DNA of 64,000 nucleotides, from NCBI RefSeq assembly GCF_026210795.1, contig NC_089450.1, forward strand, positions 2,666,001 to 2,730,000. Direction: 5' to 3'. The stretch's first letter is position 1. Every line of letters begins with the position of its first letter. The DNA is from Rhizophagus irregularis. Its lineage: Eukaryota > Glomeromycota > Glomeromycetes > Glomerales > Glomeraceae. A program made the translations under genes and the position numbers. The notes under the pieces are model-generated. The model searched no databases. It was given only the letters and a program-made list of their open reading frames with translations, and was not told where the DNA came from. Positions 24,301-36,376 of the stretch are shown here, piece after piece.

Positions 24301-27227
24301 CCGAAATTGGAATATCGCATGCAAGTCACACACCTCTCTGAATCTGAATGTGCCTCGGCAACCAGCAGTATCCGTTCTTTGGTTAAACATAAGGCCAATT
24401 TTTCACGCGTACTCCCGGATTCTATTTTATTTTTATCTTAAGGCTTGGGATTGATTAATTTATTTTTTCACCAATCACAAACACATTTAACTAATTTGTT
24501 TTTATTAGCTAATTCTTCTTTTTTTTTATGAAACATTTATTTTTATATAGATTACGTTTAATTCAATTTTCTTTTTTGATTCCCATTTCTCCGTTGTTAG
24601 TTAAAGATTGGACTTTATGGTCTAAACTTTTTGCTTTTAAACAGGATTATATCGCTTGCACTATTGCTCTCCTGACCACCACTCCTTTTAAGTTGTCACG
24701 TTCTCAATTTTCAACCTCGTCTGACCTCACCATATCTGATGGTCACACGCCTTTATTTGAAGTGATGACTCCAAAAATTTTTATATCTTACTTCCGATGT
24801 CTAAGAAGCTTGCAACTCTATTACCTATCTCAATTCATCACATCTCAAGGAACCCATATGATCACCTGGAATGTTTATTTATCCAATTTATCAAGTAGGA
24901 AAGGCCATCGAGTCCTCCCGCATAAATGGTTCAATGACATCCACCAATGCGTCACTGTTCCAAATTCCAACTCTCTGCTCTTGGATCAATTTTCTTCTGA
25001 TGCTATCCCTTCAAACATTGATTTGGCTCCAGCCTTTGTAAGGTTGCTTGTCTAAACCTCTTCAAAATCCTACGATTAATTTCGTCAAAATTTTACTATA
25101 GATTTATTATAGTTTCGGCAGAGTTTCGGCAGTTTCAGCATTTATAATAAGTTTCGGCAGTTTTGCCTTTCTCCAAAGTTTCGCCAGTTTTTTAATATAA
25201 CTTTAATATAGTTTCGGCAGAATTTCGCTTTTCGGCGAAACGCCATCTTGCCTAAACCCCTAGGTTTCGGCAAGCAACTTTAAGCCTTTGGTTCTTCGAG
25301 AAAATCCATGAAATGGATCATGACTATGGACGAAGATGGCTCTCCTCTTTTTGGAAAACAACTTAGCAAACAACAATATTCCTGCAAGATTGTCCATTGG
25401 ACCTCTGATTGTGTGGCTCGACCTAATGATGTCATCACGCTCACTCCTTGTCCTGGTTGTTCTAAACATGTACCGGTTACCCATACTAAAAGCAATCCAA
25501 CAGATGTTACTCCTTTATGTATCATCCCAAAACTTCCTCCTCTTAGATCTTTAATTCTCCTAACGATGCAGGAGCGTATTAGACATGACACCACCACTAT
25601 TACTTCTCCTTTTACTTGGGCGGACCTTGACGAGACTGTAAGATCCTATTATGGTCGTTTGGACATTCAACCTAACTTTTCACAAGAAAATGTGGTTACT
25701 CTCCCTTCTCCTTCTCCTCTTCCCTCTTTGGGTTCGGCTGCCCCTCTTGCTTTTGCTGCCTCACCGTTAGCGACTCCTCCTGATAACCATTATTGTTTTT
25801 ATACCGACGGTTCTTTAATTAACCTTGGCACTCCTGATGTTTCTATGGGTTGGTCTTGGGTTCAAGTTCTCAATGGTGCTGGTTTTTTCCAATCTATCGC
25901 TGCTCACGCTCATGGAATTATTCACAATTGGCCTTCCTCTACAAGAGCTGAAATCGCTGCTATACATGCTGCTCTTACGGTCACTCCTCCCTTTTCAACG
26001 GTCACTATTCATACTGACTTTTAATCTGCCATAGATGGTCTTCGTCTATGTGCTACCTTTTCTTATTCCAATAGTAGGCTTTATTACAAGACCACCAATT
26101 TTGAACTCTGGGCTATTATTGAGCGTCTCATCTCCTCCAAATTTTTATCCGTCACGGCTGTTAAAGTGAAAGGTCATTCTGGTAATTTCTATAATGACTA
26201 CGCGGACTCTTTGGCCAATTCTGCGCATACTTCTTCTTCAGCAATTCTTCTTTCTGATCTGAATCAAGTATCTCCTCACGATTTCTTATTAAAATATGAT
26301 GATATTTTATGCGAATCCAACCCACGATGCCTATTTAAGCAATATTCGCAAATGATGTGGATGCATAGATTAACGCATTTATCACGTTTTAACTTTACCA
26401 TTGCTTTATTCTCTATTTCAGATTTCGTGATTGATTGGGATCTTACCTGGTTCTCGTTAAATTCTGAACCTCAGCATGATGCTTCATTTACTCGTGCTCA
26501 TGCTTCCTTTCATCACACCTTCAAATTCAAACTCTTTTTGGAAGATTTACCTACCTTGGAACATCTTAAAAGAATTCGCCCGGACTTGTATATTGACATC
26601 TTATTGTGTCGTTTGTGCCTCGACTCCAAGCACTTGTTTATGTGCAAATGTAGACGTATTGCTATGGAACAGATTCTCCTCTCCTATCAACATCACTTTA
26701 TCAACAAACTTCAAGAAGCTGGTGATATTGTTAAGAAAGATCCCTCTTTAATTATTAACAAATTCAAATCTCTTCCTTGCTGGTCCTTTTCTTCTTCGAA
26801 TTGGACCTCATATAGTCTTGTCCGTGGCTGCCTTCCGATATCCTTCGTCGAATTTTTTGACGAACTTTCTATTCCACAGAATTCAGCGATGAAGGTCATC
26901 TCTGCTATCCATAATCATTTTATCCAAAAGATCAGAAAACGAATTTGGCTACCGCGCTCCTATGACAAATCCAAATGGGAAGATGCGATGAATATCACTC
27001 AAAAACTCAAGCTTTCTCGGCCTTCTAATTTGCCAAAGTCCACGTACTTACCTTTCTCAACTTTACCTCCTCCGACCCTTTCCGACGCCGCACGTAATTC
27101 CGACGTTGATTATTTAAAGAACTCGATGAAATATGGTTTGCCTTGGTTTAATCACTACTCGGGTTTTATGGGTCGTCTAACGGTACAACTTACTGACAGC
27201 TTTTGCAGGGTGGTGTGTCGATTTTAA
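21368..27227 (+). pseudogene. LINE copy 1 ORF2 (endonuclease, RT, RNase H), multiply broken
   Basis: Begins about 40 nt after ORF1. Domains in order: an APE-type endonuclease (FNVNGLRH, GDFNMHLD, SDHNPVI), a reverse transcriptase (NTRPITLLEVIRK, AGLPGGSCRDP, motif A SQDISKAFDSV, GEVISPLL, FMDD), an RNase H (FYTDGSL, TRAEIAAIHAAL, VKGHSGNFYND) and a C-terminal Cys/His knuckle (CRLCLDSKHLFMCKC, lacking 12 nt present in copy 2). Lesions: a 1-nt deletion near 22,430; TAG at 23,770 (Trp in copy 2); TAA at 24,439 (Gln in copy 2); a frameshift near 24,515; a MITE at 25,039-25,282; TAA at 26,022 (Gln in copy 2). The catalytic residues of RT and RNase H are otherwise present here, unlike copy 2. Confidence 0.9.
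25039..25282. mobile_element. MITE with TAAGGTTGCTTG ends, copy 1
   Basis: 244 bp with inverted ends TAAGGTTGCTTG and (read inward) TAAAGTTGCTTG, and an exact 8-bp target duplication AGCCTTTG (25,031-25,038 and 25,283-25,290). The interior has repeated GTTTCGGCAG motifs, in inverted order at the far end. There is no ORF. The 8-bp duplication and TA-starting ends suggest a hAT-type non-autonomous element. It sits inside LINE ORF2; copy 2 of the LINE lacks it and shows the empty site. A second copy is at 62,119. Confidence 0.95.
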
Positions 27228-27621
27228 CAATGGGCGCATTGTTCGTTGGTTTGTTTGCATAGTTGCCTCTTCTTAGGTTGAAATATATTTAGGCGGGGGA
27301 TCAAGATAGTTTTAGTGTTATGCGATTTTTTCCTTTTGAATTAATTTTATAGCTTTATTACTGTTTTGGAGACTATATAGTTTTGTTTTTAGTTAATTTT
27401 ATTTTTCTTTTTTGTACTTTGAAAATTTTATTTTATTTTTGTAAGTTCGTCAAATAAATTTAATAAAGATAAAGGCTACTATGCCATATTTGCCTTGATA
27501 AGGACTGATAAGGACTGATAGATCTCTTACCGCCGATCTATTGACCAAAAATTTTTAGAAAGAAAATTTTATATCTTCGTACTAACAACTCTTATATTTT
27601 ACCCAACTCATACCTTTTAAC

Positions 27622-30277
27622 ATGTCTAGAAACCTTGCTAGAAGAGGTGGCGGCAGCTATAATCCTAATAGTAATAAGGCTGCTCGTCAAGAAAAGAAAA
27701 ATAATAAAAAACAACTCTCTGACAACTCTGGTTCTGATAGTGATAACACTTCCCAAAAACGTTCCCATATTATTACAAAAGACTCCATGGATGAAGACTA
27801 TGAAGATTTCGTTGCCGACGCGCCGGCTGACGGTGGTTTAGTTGGTTCAACTTTGACCGCTATTCCTCAACAAAATAATTCCCGCAGCACCGTCCAAGAA
27901 AATACTCAAGCTTCTACCCCGAATAATTCTGCTGCGCCCACTGCACCTGGCCAAGACGCGTCCTCTGGAGCTAACGCGTCAATTCATGCACCTCAAAACA
28001 AAGAAAATAACTCATCCCCTAACGCGTCCCCTAATATGGACGCAAATGATGGTACATCGCCTGATCAAGCTGTCGATCCCTCCCCCACCATTACCATAAA
28101 TCGTCAAGATTTCCTGGCTGCGGCTGCGCCCAACTCCGCTCCCCAAACTCTTAAAAAACTTAAAACTAATAAGGCAATCATTGATGCCGTGAACAACTTA
28201 TTTTTAGAAACCTACGAATTATATACCGGTCGGGCTCGTATGACTGGTTCAGGGGACACTAAACGTCTCATTATCCACTTCCACACTGCGGAGGCTCATG
28301 ACTTATGTGTCAGTAGTACGCACGCTGAGTTTCTGGACCTCCAATTCCACCTTTACGATTTAAAACAACTCTGATCTGATGAAGATCTCCGCGCTATCCA
28401 AGTTACTGATGTACCCTTTTTCATTACGAAGCCTCAACTACATTCCTACTTCAAAAAATTTGGCAATTTGCTTTCTCTCCATCTTTACTCAAGAAAAGGT
28501 GCTAAAATGCAACAAGCCCGCATCGTCTATGATCATGCCGATGCTATCTCCCGCTTTTCGACTCAATAGGCAGTTTACTGTTTTTCCACTTGCCTGCGCG
28601 TTACTCCATGTCATTACTCTGTAGATCAGAAAGCTGCTCATCGTGAATTCGTTGCGATTCTCTCCGGCCTTTCTGCTAATACTAAAGATATCCATCTCGC
28701 TCCTTTGGTTAAAGAACATGGGGCTAAAGCTATTAACATTCCTCTTTCCCTTAATTCATATAAACCCAAACCATGGGCTTACGTTACTTTTAACTCACAA
28801 GCAACGATGGATGCCGCCATGGAACAAACTATTGGTTTCCAAGGTTGCACTCTTAGATGGGGTACATCCAACGATTCGAAAGCTCTTTGCCACAGATGTG
28901 GTAAACTCGGTTGTGCTCCTACCTCTTGCCCGCTCAATCAACGTCATGGACGTTCACATACACGTGACCCTGTTGCCGCCCTTAAAGACCGCTTTAACAT
29001 TGGCCAAAGACCTGCTCAACAGAGAACTCCACATAATAATTCTCGGTCTCGATCTCGTTCTAAATCCCAAGATCGTTCTGCCTCTGCTCAACGTTCTAAT
29101 TCAAATCCCAATCATCCTAATAATAACGATAATAACAATAACAATACTAAACCCTCTTCCTCTGGATTAGCTAACCCTCTTCATCTGCTCATGGACGTAC
29201 ACCTTCCAATAATCGTAAAGGCAAAGATATATCTGTTTCCTTTTCGTCCAATGCTCGCGCTCCACTCCCAGACCCAAATACTTCTAATGCCCTTGAAGCT
29301 GCCCTTAAGATACTTAACGTATTGCAAACTCTTCAACATGATGTTGTACGAGTGGAATCCCGCATTTCAACCCTTGAACTTAACAATCAATGGCTATCTG
29401 CTATTGAAGCCCATTTAGGCATCCATCAGGAAATTTGTTTAGGCGTAATTTAGTGTAATATTTTGAAGGTGGTGTAAAATTTCGAAATATTACACTAAAA
29501 ACGTAATATTACAAAAGTTTACGCTTTTAAATTTGAATAATTATAGTAATTTAAGAATATCTTGCTATCTACTGATCCAATCAATACGATCTATAGCTCA
29601 TTGGAATCAGCTCATCATGACGAATCGAATGGTAGTAAAATCATATCTTTACGTTTGATAGATGATTTTCTATTAATTTAAAACTTTACTGCATACTATA
29701 GAGCGTTCTATCAAACGTAAAGATACGATTTTACTACCATTCGATCCGTCTTGATGAGCTGATTCCAATGAGCTATAGATCGTCTTGATTGGATCAGTAG
29801 ATAGCGAGATATTCTTAAATTACTATAATTATTCAAATTTAAGAACGTAAACTTTTGTAATATTACGTTTTTAGTGTAATATTTTGAAATTTTACACCAC
29901 CTTCGAAATATTACACTAAATTACGCCTAAACAAATTTCCTGATGTCAATCTTCCCTCCGCACCTGTTGTCAATTCCGAACCTGATCGGATGGAAGAAGA
30001 CCCTCCTGAAACTACTGGTACCTTAATCCCACATCCTAATGCTCCCTTATCTTCTGGTGCAAAACATCCCTCTTCCCCCAAATCTACACCCAATAATGTT
30101 CCGCACTCAGCCCCTACCTCCATTTCTAACCCTTCCCCGCAAGACGAATTGAACTCAGTTATTCAAGATCAAAAAGCGATTAAAGATTCTTTGCAATCGC
30201 TCACTGGTTCCATTCAAGGTTTTATCGCTTCTCTTGGTGGTTCTCCCTCCGATCGAGTTTCAGCTCCTTCGCAATAA
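27622..30277 (+). pseudogene. LINE copy 2 ORF1, broken, with a foldback insertion
   Basis: Same protein as copy 1 ORF1. Lesions relative to copy 1: TGA at 28,372 (Arg codon CGG in copy 1), TAG at about 28,568 (Trp TGG in copy 1), a frameshift near 29,170 after SSGL, and the 522-bp foldback element at 29,424-29,945. The 3' part after the insertion (about 29,948-30,277) keeps the original C-terminus (..SLTGSIQGFIASLGGSPSD..), which is lost in copy 1 by frameshift. The Cys knuckle and Arg/Ser repeats are retained at about 28,880-29,090. Confidence 0.85.
29424..29945. mobile_element. Foldback element with CATCAGGAAATTT ends, 2-bp duplication
   Basis: Near-perfect palindrome of 522 bp: the left end CATCAGGAAATTTGTTTAGG is mirrored by the right end, and the arms match over about 240 bp around a loop of about 40 bp. 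Comparison with LINE copy 1 gives the empty site and a TC dinucleotide duplication (29,422-29,423 and 29,946-29,947). No ORF. Its inner arm contains a segment strongly similar to the inner arm of the palindromic hAT-like elements at 17.2 and 56.1 kb, although the ends are unrelated. Confidence 0.9.
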
Positions 30278-30323
30278 CTGACTCCTCAACTCTCCTCCCG
30301 TTTATAATTATCATTGTGTTCTA

Positions 30324-33300
30324 ATGACTGACAATTTTGATTATGATACGTTTATTCGAAACCCACCCAACTCTGTAGATATTTATAATTATTCAGAACA
30401 TGAATCTTTATTTACTACTTTAGATTCTTCTCCTATCCCTAATTCTTTTAATATTTTATCCTTTAATGTTAATGGTCTTCGCCATAATAGTCAAGTTAAA
30501 ATTGAACAAATTTCAAACTTTTTCAACCTCAAACATATTTCCTTTGGTGGTATCGTAGATACCCATTTATCCCCTAAATAAATTCATTTTTTATCTAAAC
30601 GCCTTCCTAATTATACTGTCTTTTCATCTGATATAGATAAAACTAAACAAGTTAAATCTACTGGTGGCGTTTCCCTCTTTATTGAAAAATCTCTTGCTTC
30701 CCATGTACAAGATTTCGTTTCACATTCATCACGCATTTTATCTGTTGATCATTATTTTAAAGGAAACGTTAAATTACGTATTTTTGTTATATATATTCCT
30801 CCTATTTCTGATTCTAAATTACGATCAAAAACTATTGACCTTCTTCTACAACTATTGGTGCAAACTAAACAACAAAATTTTTATCACGCCATTTGTGGCG
30901 ATTTTAATATGCACTTAGATGTTTATTATCCTATTTACTTTAACCGCCCTTCTGTTGCTTCTCAACGTACTTATCGTTTGCTACATCATCTTTTATCTCA
31001 TGGCTACGAAGAAACTATTCCTGTTAATGCTTCTGATTCCTTAGGCACCTTCCACCATGATGACCAAGTTACTCGCATAGACTATGTTTGGTCTTGCCCA
31101 ATACTTAAAAGATTTGCTCTTACTTTCTATATATTTGATGCCCAAGATACCTGCTCTTCTGACCATAATCCTGTCATCACATATTTTGATGATTCACTCC
31201 TGATTGCGTCTATCAAGGTTGCTCATGCTAAACAACTTCAACGACGGACTTGCCGCATTTTTAAATTTGATTCAGTCACTGCTCAACAATGGGATTCTTT
31301 CTCTACTCTTACTGACTCCTTATGCGACGTTCCTCCCTCTACCTTTTCAACATGGCACATCAATCAACAATGTGAATATTTACATTCTCGTATTGTGAAA
31401 GCTGCTAATGCCTCTCTTCCATCTGTCACGGTTGGTAATCAACATACGCCTACGGTGCCCAGAGATTTGGAAGCTTTAACTCAACATTATCATTTCCTCA
31501 GCCATCTCTTGCATTCGATACGCTTATTGCGAAAATATCCTTTTACATATTATAATAGATATGAACGCACTTGGTCCACTCATTTCATTCGACTTCAAAA
31601 AATTCTTCATTTTTATAAGAAGATTATTCCCTCTTCCCCTATTTTACCTACTTCTTTATCCACATGTAGGCAAGACGATTTTAAATCTTTAATTGAATCT
31701 TTAAAGACTATTTCCAGTGCCCTTTATGGCCTCCTTCTCCTTAAAGAAAAAGATTTTCAAGATTCTTCCATTCGTGCTAAATTGGATGATAGGGACAACA
31801 ATTTTGAAACTGATATCTCTTCATTTATTGATTCTGCTCTTTCAAGGACTCGACGTCGTATTACCTTGGATCGTGTCTTTATCGACCACCCTACACAACC
31901 AAAACTATTGACGGACCTACATGACATTGATGACGCTGTTATCAACCATTTCAAGAATTCCGTTCCTATAAAATCATCTCCTCCTGATAACATTTCCGCT
32001 CTTCCAGATCGATGGTCTTCTGCTTATCGCCCCATGGACAATGTGGATTCTTCTATTTATAATTCTTTATTGGATCCTCCTACCCTTGATGAATGGTTGT
32101 CTATGGTGTCTTCTATGTCTAATGACAAGGCTCCTGGTCCCTCTATGATTACTTATGAGATGCTTAAGCATCTGGGTTCCAACACCTCTGCTCTGATCTT
32201 AATCCTGGTCCAATCATGTTTCCATACTGCTGATATTCCTGATTTATGGCGTCAAGCTATGGTTTTCCCTATCCCTAAACCTCACGAATGGAAGTGTCAA
32301 CTCAAGAATACAAGACCTATTACTTTATTTGAAGTAATTAGAAAATCCTTAGTCAAAATTTTTTATAATCATCTCGCTTCCATTTTGGCTTTGAATAAAG
32401 TTCTCAAAGGTGGAAACTTCGCCGGTCTCCCTGGTGGTTCTTGTCGCGACCCTATTGTCGTTCTGGAATCTATTATCCATGATGCTCATGTCAACAAATC
32501 GCCGCTTTGGATCCTTTCACAAGTTATTTCGAAGGCTTTCGATTCGGTTGATCTCAAGATGTTGTGTTTTGCTTTAGAACGCATTAAACTTCCTACTTCT
32601 GCTACAAAATTTATTTTATCCCTCTTCATGAAACGCTTTAATCGCGTTTTTACTGCTCATGGAATTACTCCTTCTTACCGCGTTCGCATTGGTATAGATC
32701 AAGGCGAAGTTATCTCTCCCTTACTCTGGGTTATATATATAGACCCATTGTTGACTGTTCTCAAGAATGAAATGATGGATCCATATATACTTCATGCTTT
32801 TTCGCTATCTAATCCCTTGGTTGATACAAGTTCAGATGGATTACGTATCAACAACTTGGTCTTTATGGATGATTCCACTTTAATCTCATCTTCCAAATCT
32901 GGAATGGAATCGATGCTTTCTATTACGGAAGCATTTTATCAGATCAATAATACTTCCGCTAATCATAACAAATATGTTTTAATTACTAATTCGTTGCCTC
33001 CCACTTCAGTTTCTTCGCTTTCTCCAGTCGTGTTTGACTTGCAATTATCTGGACTGAACGAAGTTCCTTCCATTTCTATTATGCCTATCTCCATGAATAG
33101 CTCTTTCCGCTTCCTGGACGTCTGGTTCAATGTCACTGGTTCTCGTGATTTTGTTAAGAAGCAAGTTGCTCGTGAATGCAACTCCTTCGCGGCTATCGTT
33201 CGCCCTGCCAAATTGTCTGCAAAACAAATAGTTTATTTACACAATACCGTTCTTATTCTGAAATTGGAGTATCGCATGCAAGTCACTCACCTCTCCGAAT

Positions 33301-35945
33301 CTGAATGTGCTTCAGCAACCAGTAGTATCCGTTCCTTGGTTAAACATAAGGCCAATTTTTCACGAGTACTTCCAGATTCTATTTTGTTTTTATCTCAGGG
33401 CTTGGGATTGATTAATTTATTTTTTCATCAATCACAAACACATTTAACTAATTTATTTTTATTAGCTAATTCTTCTTCTTCTTTTATGAAAGATTTATTT
33501 TTATATAGATTACGTTTAATTCAATTTTCCTTTTTGATTCCTATTTCCCCGTTATTAGTTAAAGATTGGACTATATGGTCTAAACTTTTTGCTTTTAAAC
33601 AGGATTATATTGCTTGCACTATTGCTCTCCTGACCGCCACTCCTTTCATGTTGTCACGTTCACAACTTTCAACTTTGCCTGACCTTACTATATCTGATGG
33701 TCATACACCTTTATTCGATGTTATGACTCCAAAAATTTTTATAATTTACTTCTGACGTCTTAGAAGTTTGCAACTTTATTACCTATCTCAATTCATCACG
33801 CCTCAAGGAACCCATATGATCACTTGGAATGTTTATTTATCTAATCTATCAAGTAGGAAAGGTCATCGAGTCCTCCTGCATAAATGGTTCAACGACATCC
33901 ACCAATGCGTCACTGTTCCAAACTCCAATTTTCTGCTCTTGGATCAATTCTCTTCCGAAGCTATCCCTTCAAACATTGACTTGGTTCCAGCCTTTGGTTC
34001 CTCTAGAAAATCCATGAAATGGATCGTGACTCTGGACGAAAATGGCTCTCCTCTTTTTGGGAAACAGCTCAGCAAACAACAATATTCCTGCAAGATTGTC
34101 CATTGGACCTCTAATTGTGCGACTCATCCTAATGATGTTATCACGCTCACGCCTTGTCCTGGTTGCTCTAAACATGTACCGGTTACCCATACTAAAAGCA
34201 ATCCAACAGATGTTACTCCTTTATGTATCATCCCAAAACTTTCTCCTCTTAGATCTTTAATCCTCCCAACAACACAGGAGCGTATTAGACATGATACCAC
34301 CTTTATTACTTCTCCTTTTACTTGGGTGGACCTTGACGAAACTGTAAGATCATATTATGGTCGTTTGGACATTCAACCTAATTTTTCACTAGTAGATGTG
34401 GTTATTCTCCCTTCTCCTTCTCTTCCTCCCTCTTTGGACTCGGCTGCTTCTCTTGCTTTTGCTGCTTCACCGTTAGCGACTCCTCCTGACAAACATTATT
34501 GTTTCTATACCAATGGCTCTTTAATAAATCTTGGCACTCCTGATGTTTCAATGGGTTGGTCTTGGATTCAAGTCCTTGATGGCGCTGGTTTTTTCCAATC
34601 TATCGCTGCTCATGCCCATGGAATTATTCATAATTGGCCTTCCTCTACAAGAGCTGAAATCGCTGCTATACATGCTGGCCTTACAGTCACTCCTCCCTTT
34701 TCAATGGTCACTATTCATACTGACTCTCAATCTGCCATAGATGGTCTTCGTCTATGTGCTACTTCTTCTTATTCCAACAGTAGGCTTTATTACAAGACCA
34801 CCAATTTCGAACTCTGGGCTATTATTGAACATCTTATTTCATCCAAATCTCTATCCGTCACGGCTGTTAAAGTGAAAGGTCACTCTGGTAATTTCTACAA
34901 TGACTACGCGGACTCTTTGGCCAACTCTGCGCATACTTCTTCTTCATCAATTCTTCTTTCTGATCTGGATCAAGTATCCCCTCACGGCTTCTTATTAAAA
35001 TATGATGATATTTTATACGAATCCAACCCTTGACGCCTATTCAAGCAATATTTGCAGATGATGTGGATGCATAGATTAACGCGTTTATCGCATTTTAACT
35101 TTACCGTTACTTTATCTTCCATTCCAGATTTCGTGATTGATTGGGATCTTACCTGGTTCTTGTTGAATTCTGAACCTCAGCATGATGTCTCCTTCACTCG
35201 TGCTCATGCTTCCTCTCATCGCACCTTCAAATTTAAACTCTTTTTGGAAGATTTACCCACCTTGGAACATCTTAAAAGAATTCGCCTGGACTTGTATATC
35301 GACATTTTAACATGTCATTCATGCCTTGACTCCAAGGAAGATTTCATGCACTTATTCATGTGCAAATGTAGACGTACTGCTATGGAACAAGTTCTCCTTT
35401 CCTACCAAAATCATTTCATCACCAAACTCCAAGAAGCTGGTGATCTTGTTAAAAAGGATCCCTCTTTAATTATTAACAAATTTAAATCTCTTCCTTGTTG
35501 GTCCTTTTCTTCTTCAAATTGGGCCTCATATAGCCTTGTCCGTGGCTATCTTCTGATATCCTTTGTCGAATTTTTTGAAGAACTTTGTGTGCCACGTAAT
35601 TCGGCGATGAAGGTTATCTCTGCCATCCACAATCACTTTATCCAAAAGATCAGAAAACAAATTTGGCTACTGCGCTCCTATGATAAATCCAAATGGGAAG
35701 ACGCGATGAATATTACTCAAAAACTTAAACTTTCTTGGCCTTCTAATTTGCCAAAGTCCATGTACTTACCTTTCTCAACTTTACCTCCTCCGACCCTTTC
35801 CGACACTGCATGTGACTTCAACGTTGATTATTTAAAGAACTCGATGAAATATAGTTTGCCTTGGTTTAATCACTATTCGGGTTTTATGGGTTGTCTAACG
35901 GTGCAACTTACTAACAGCTTTAGCAGGGTGGTGTGTCGATTTTAA
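30324..35945 (+). pseudogene. LINE copy 2 ORF2, three stops and catalytic substitutions
   Basis: Same domain order as copy 1. Stops: TAA at 30,579 (CAA in copy 1), TGA at 33,753 (CGA in copy 1) and TGA at 35,031 (CGA in copy 1). Between the first two stops a continuous frame of over 960 codons covers most of the endonuclease and all of the RT. Two catalytic substitutions are seen: motif A reads SQVISKAFDSV (Val for the catalytic Asp), and RNase H reads FYTNGSL (Asn for the first catalytic Asp). FMDD is kept. The complete C-terminal knuckle (CHSCLDSKEDFMHLFMCKC) is at about 35,318-35,374. This copy cannot be autonomous even without its stops. Confidence 0.9.
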
Positions 35946-36376
35946 TAGTGGGCGCATTATTCGTTGGTTTGTTTGCATAGTTGCTTCTTCTTAGGTTGGA
36001 ATATATCTAGACGGGGGATCAGGATAGTTTTAGTGTTATGCGATTTTTTCCTTTCGAATTAATTTTATAGCTTTATTACTGTTTTGGAGACTATATAGTT
36101 TTGTTTTTAGTTAATTTTATTTTTCTTTTTTGTACTTTGAAAATTTTATTTTAATTTTTTGTAAGTTCGATAAATAAATTTAATAAAGATAAAGGCTACT
36201 ATGCCATGTTTGCCTTGATAAGGACTGATGACCGTGTCACTTGGTTATTGTAAATTGAAGATAACAATTAGGTATGTAGACATGTACAGAAAAAAGACAT
36301 ATCTTACACTTATATAACTAATCCTATAACCGGACGTCCAATCCGTGTTGGTGGAGATACCTTTAATCGAATAGTT

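Larger units (their letters stand above)
19099..27519 (+). mobile_element. LINE retrotransposon copy 1 (APE endonuclease, RNase H)
   Basis: Full-length LINE with a short 5' UTR, ORF1, ORF2 and a 3' UTR ending ..TAATAAAGATAAAGGC..TTTGCCTT. It is flanked by AAGGACTGAT: once before the 5' end, and twice in tandem between its 3' end and the next copy at 27,520. Domain order (ORF1 with Cys knuckle; ORF2 with endonuclease, reverse transcriptase, RNase H, C-terminal Cys/His) fits the I/Tad1-like group. There is no poly(A) tail. Both ORFs carry lesions, and a 244-bp MITE is inserted at 25,039. Confidence 0.9.
27520..36229 (+). mobile_element. LINE retrotransposon copy 2, head-to-tail with copy 1
   Basis: Same family and orientation as copy 1. 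It starts with the same AGATCTCTTACCG 5' terminus right after the tandem AAGGACTGAT. The 3' UTR ends TTTGCCTT followed by GATAAGGACTGAT at about 36,217-36,229, and the flanking sequence then continues as the tandem repeat interrupted at 19,098. A foldback element is inserted at 29,424. ORF1 and ORF2 are both broken. Confidence 0.9.
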
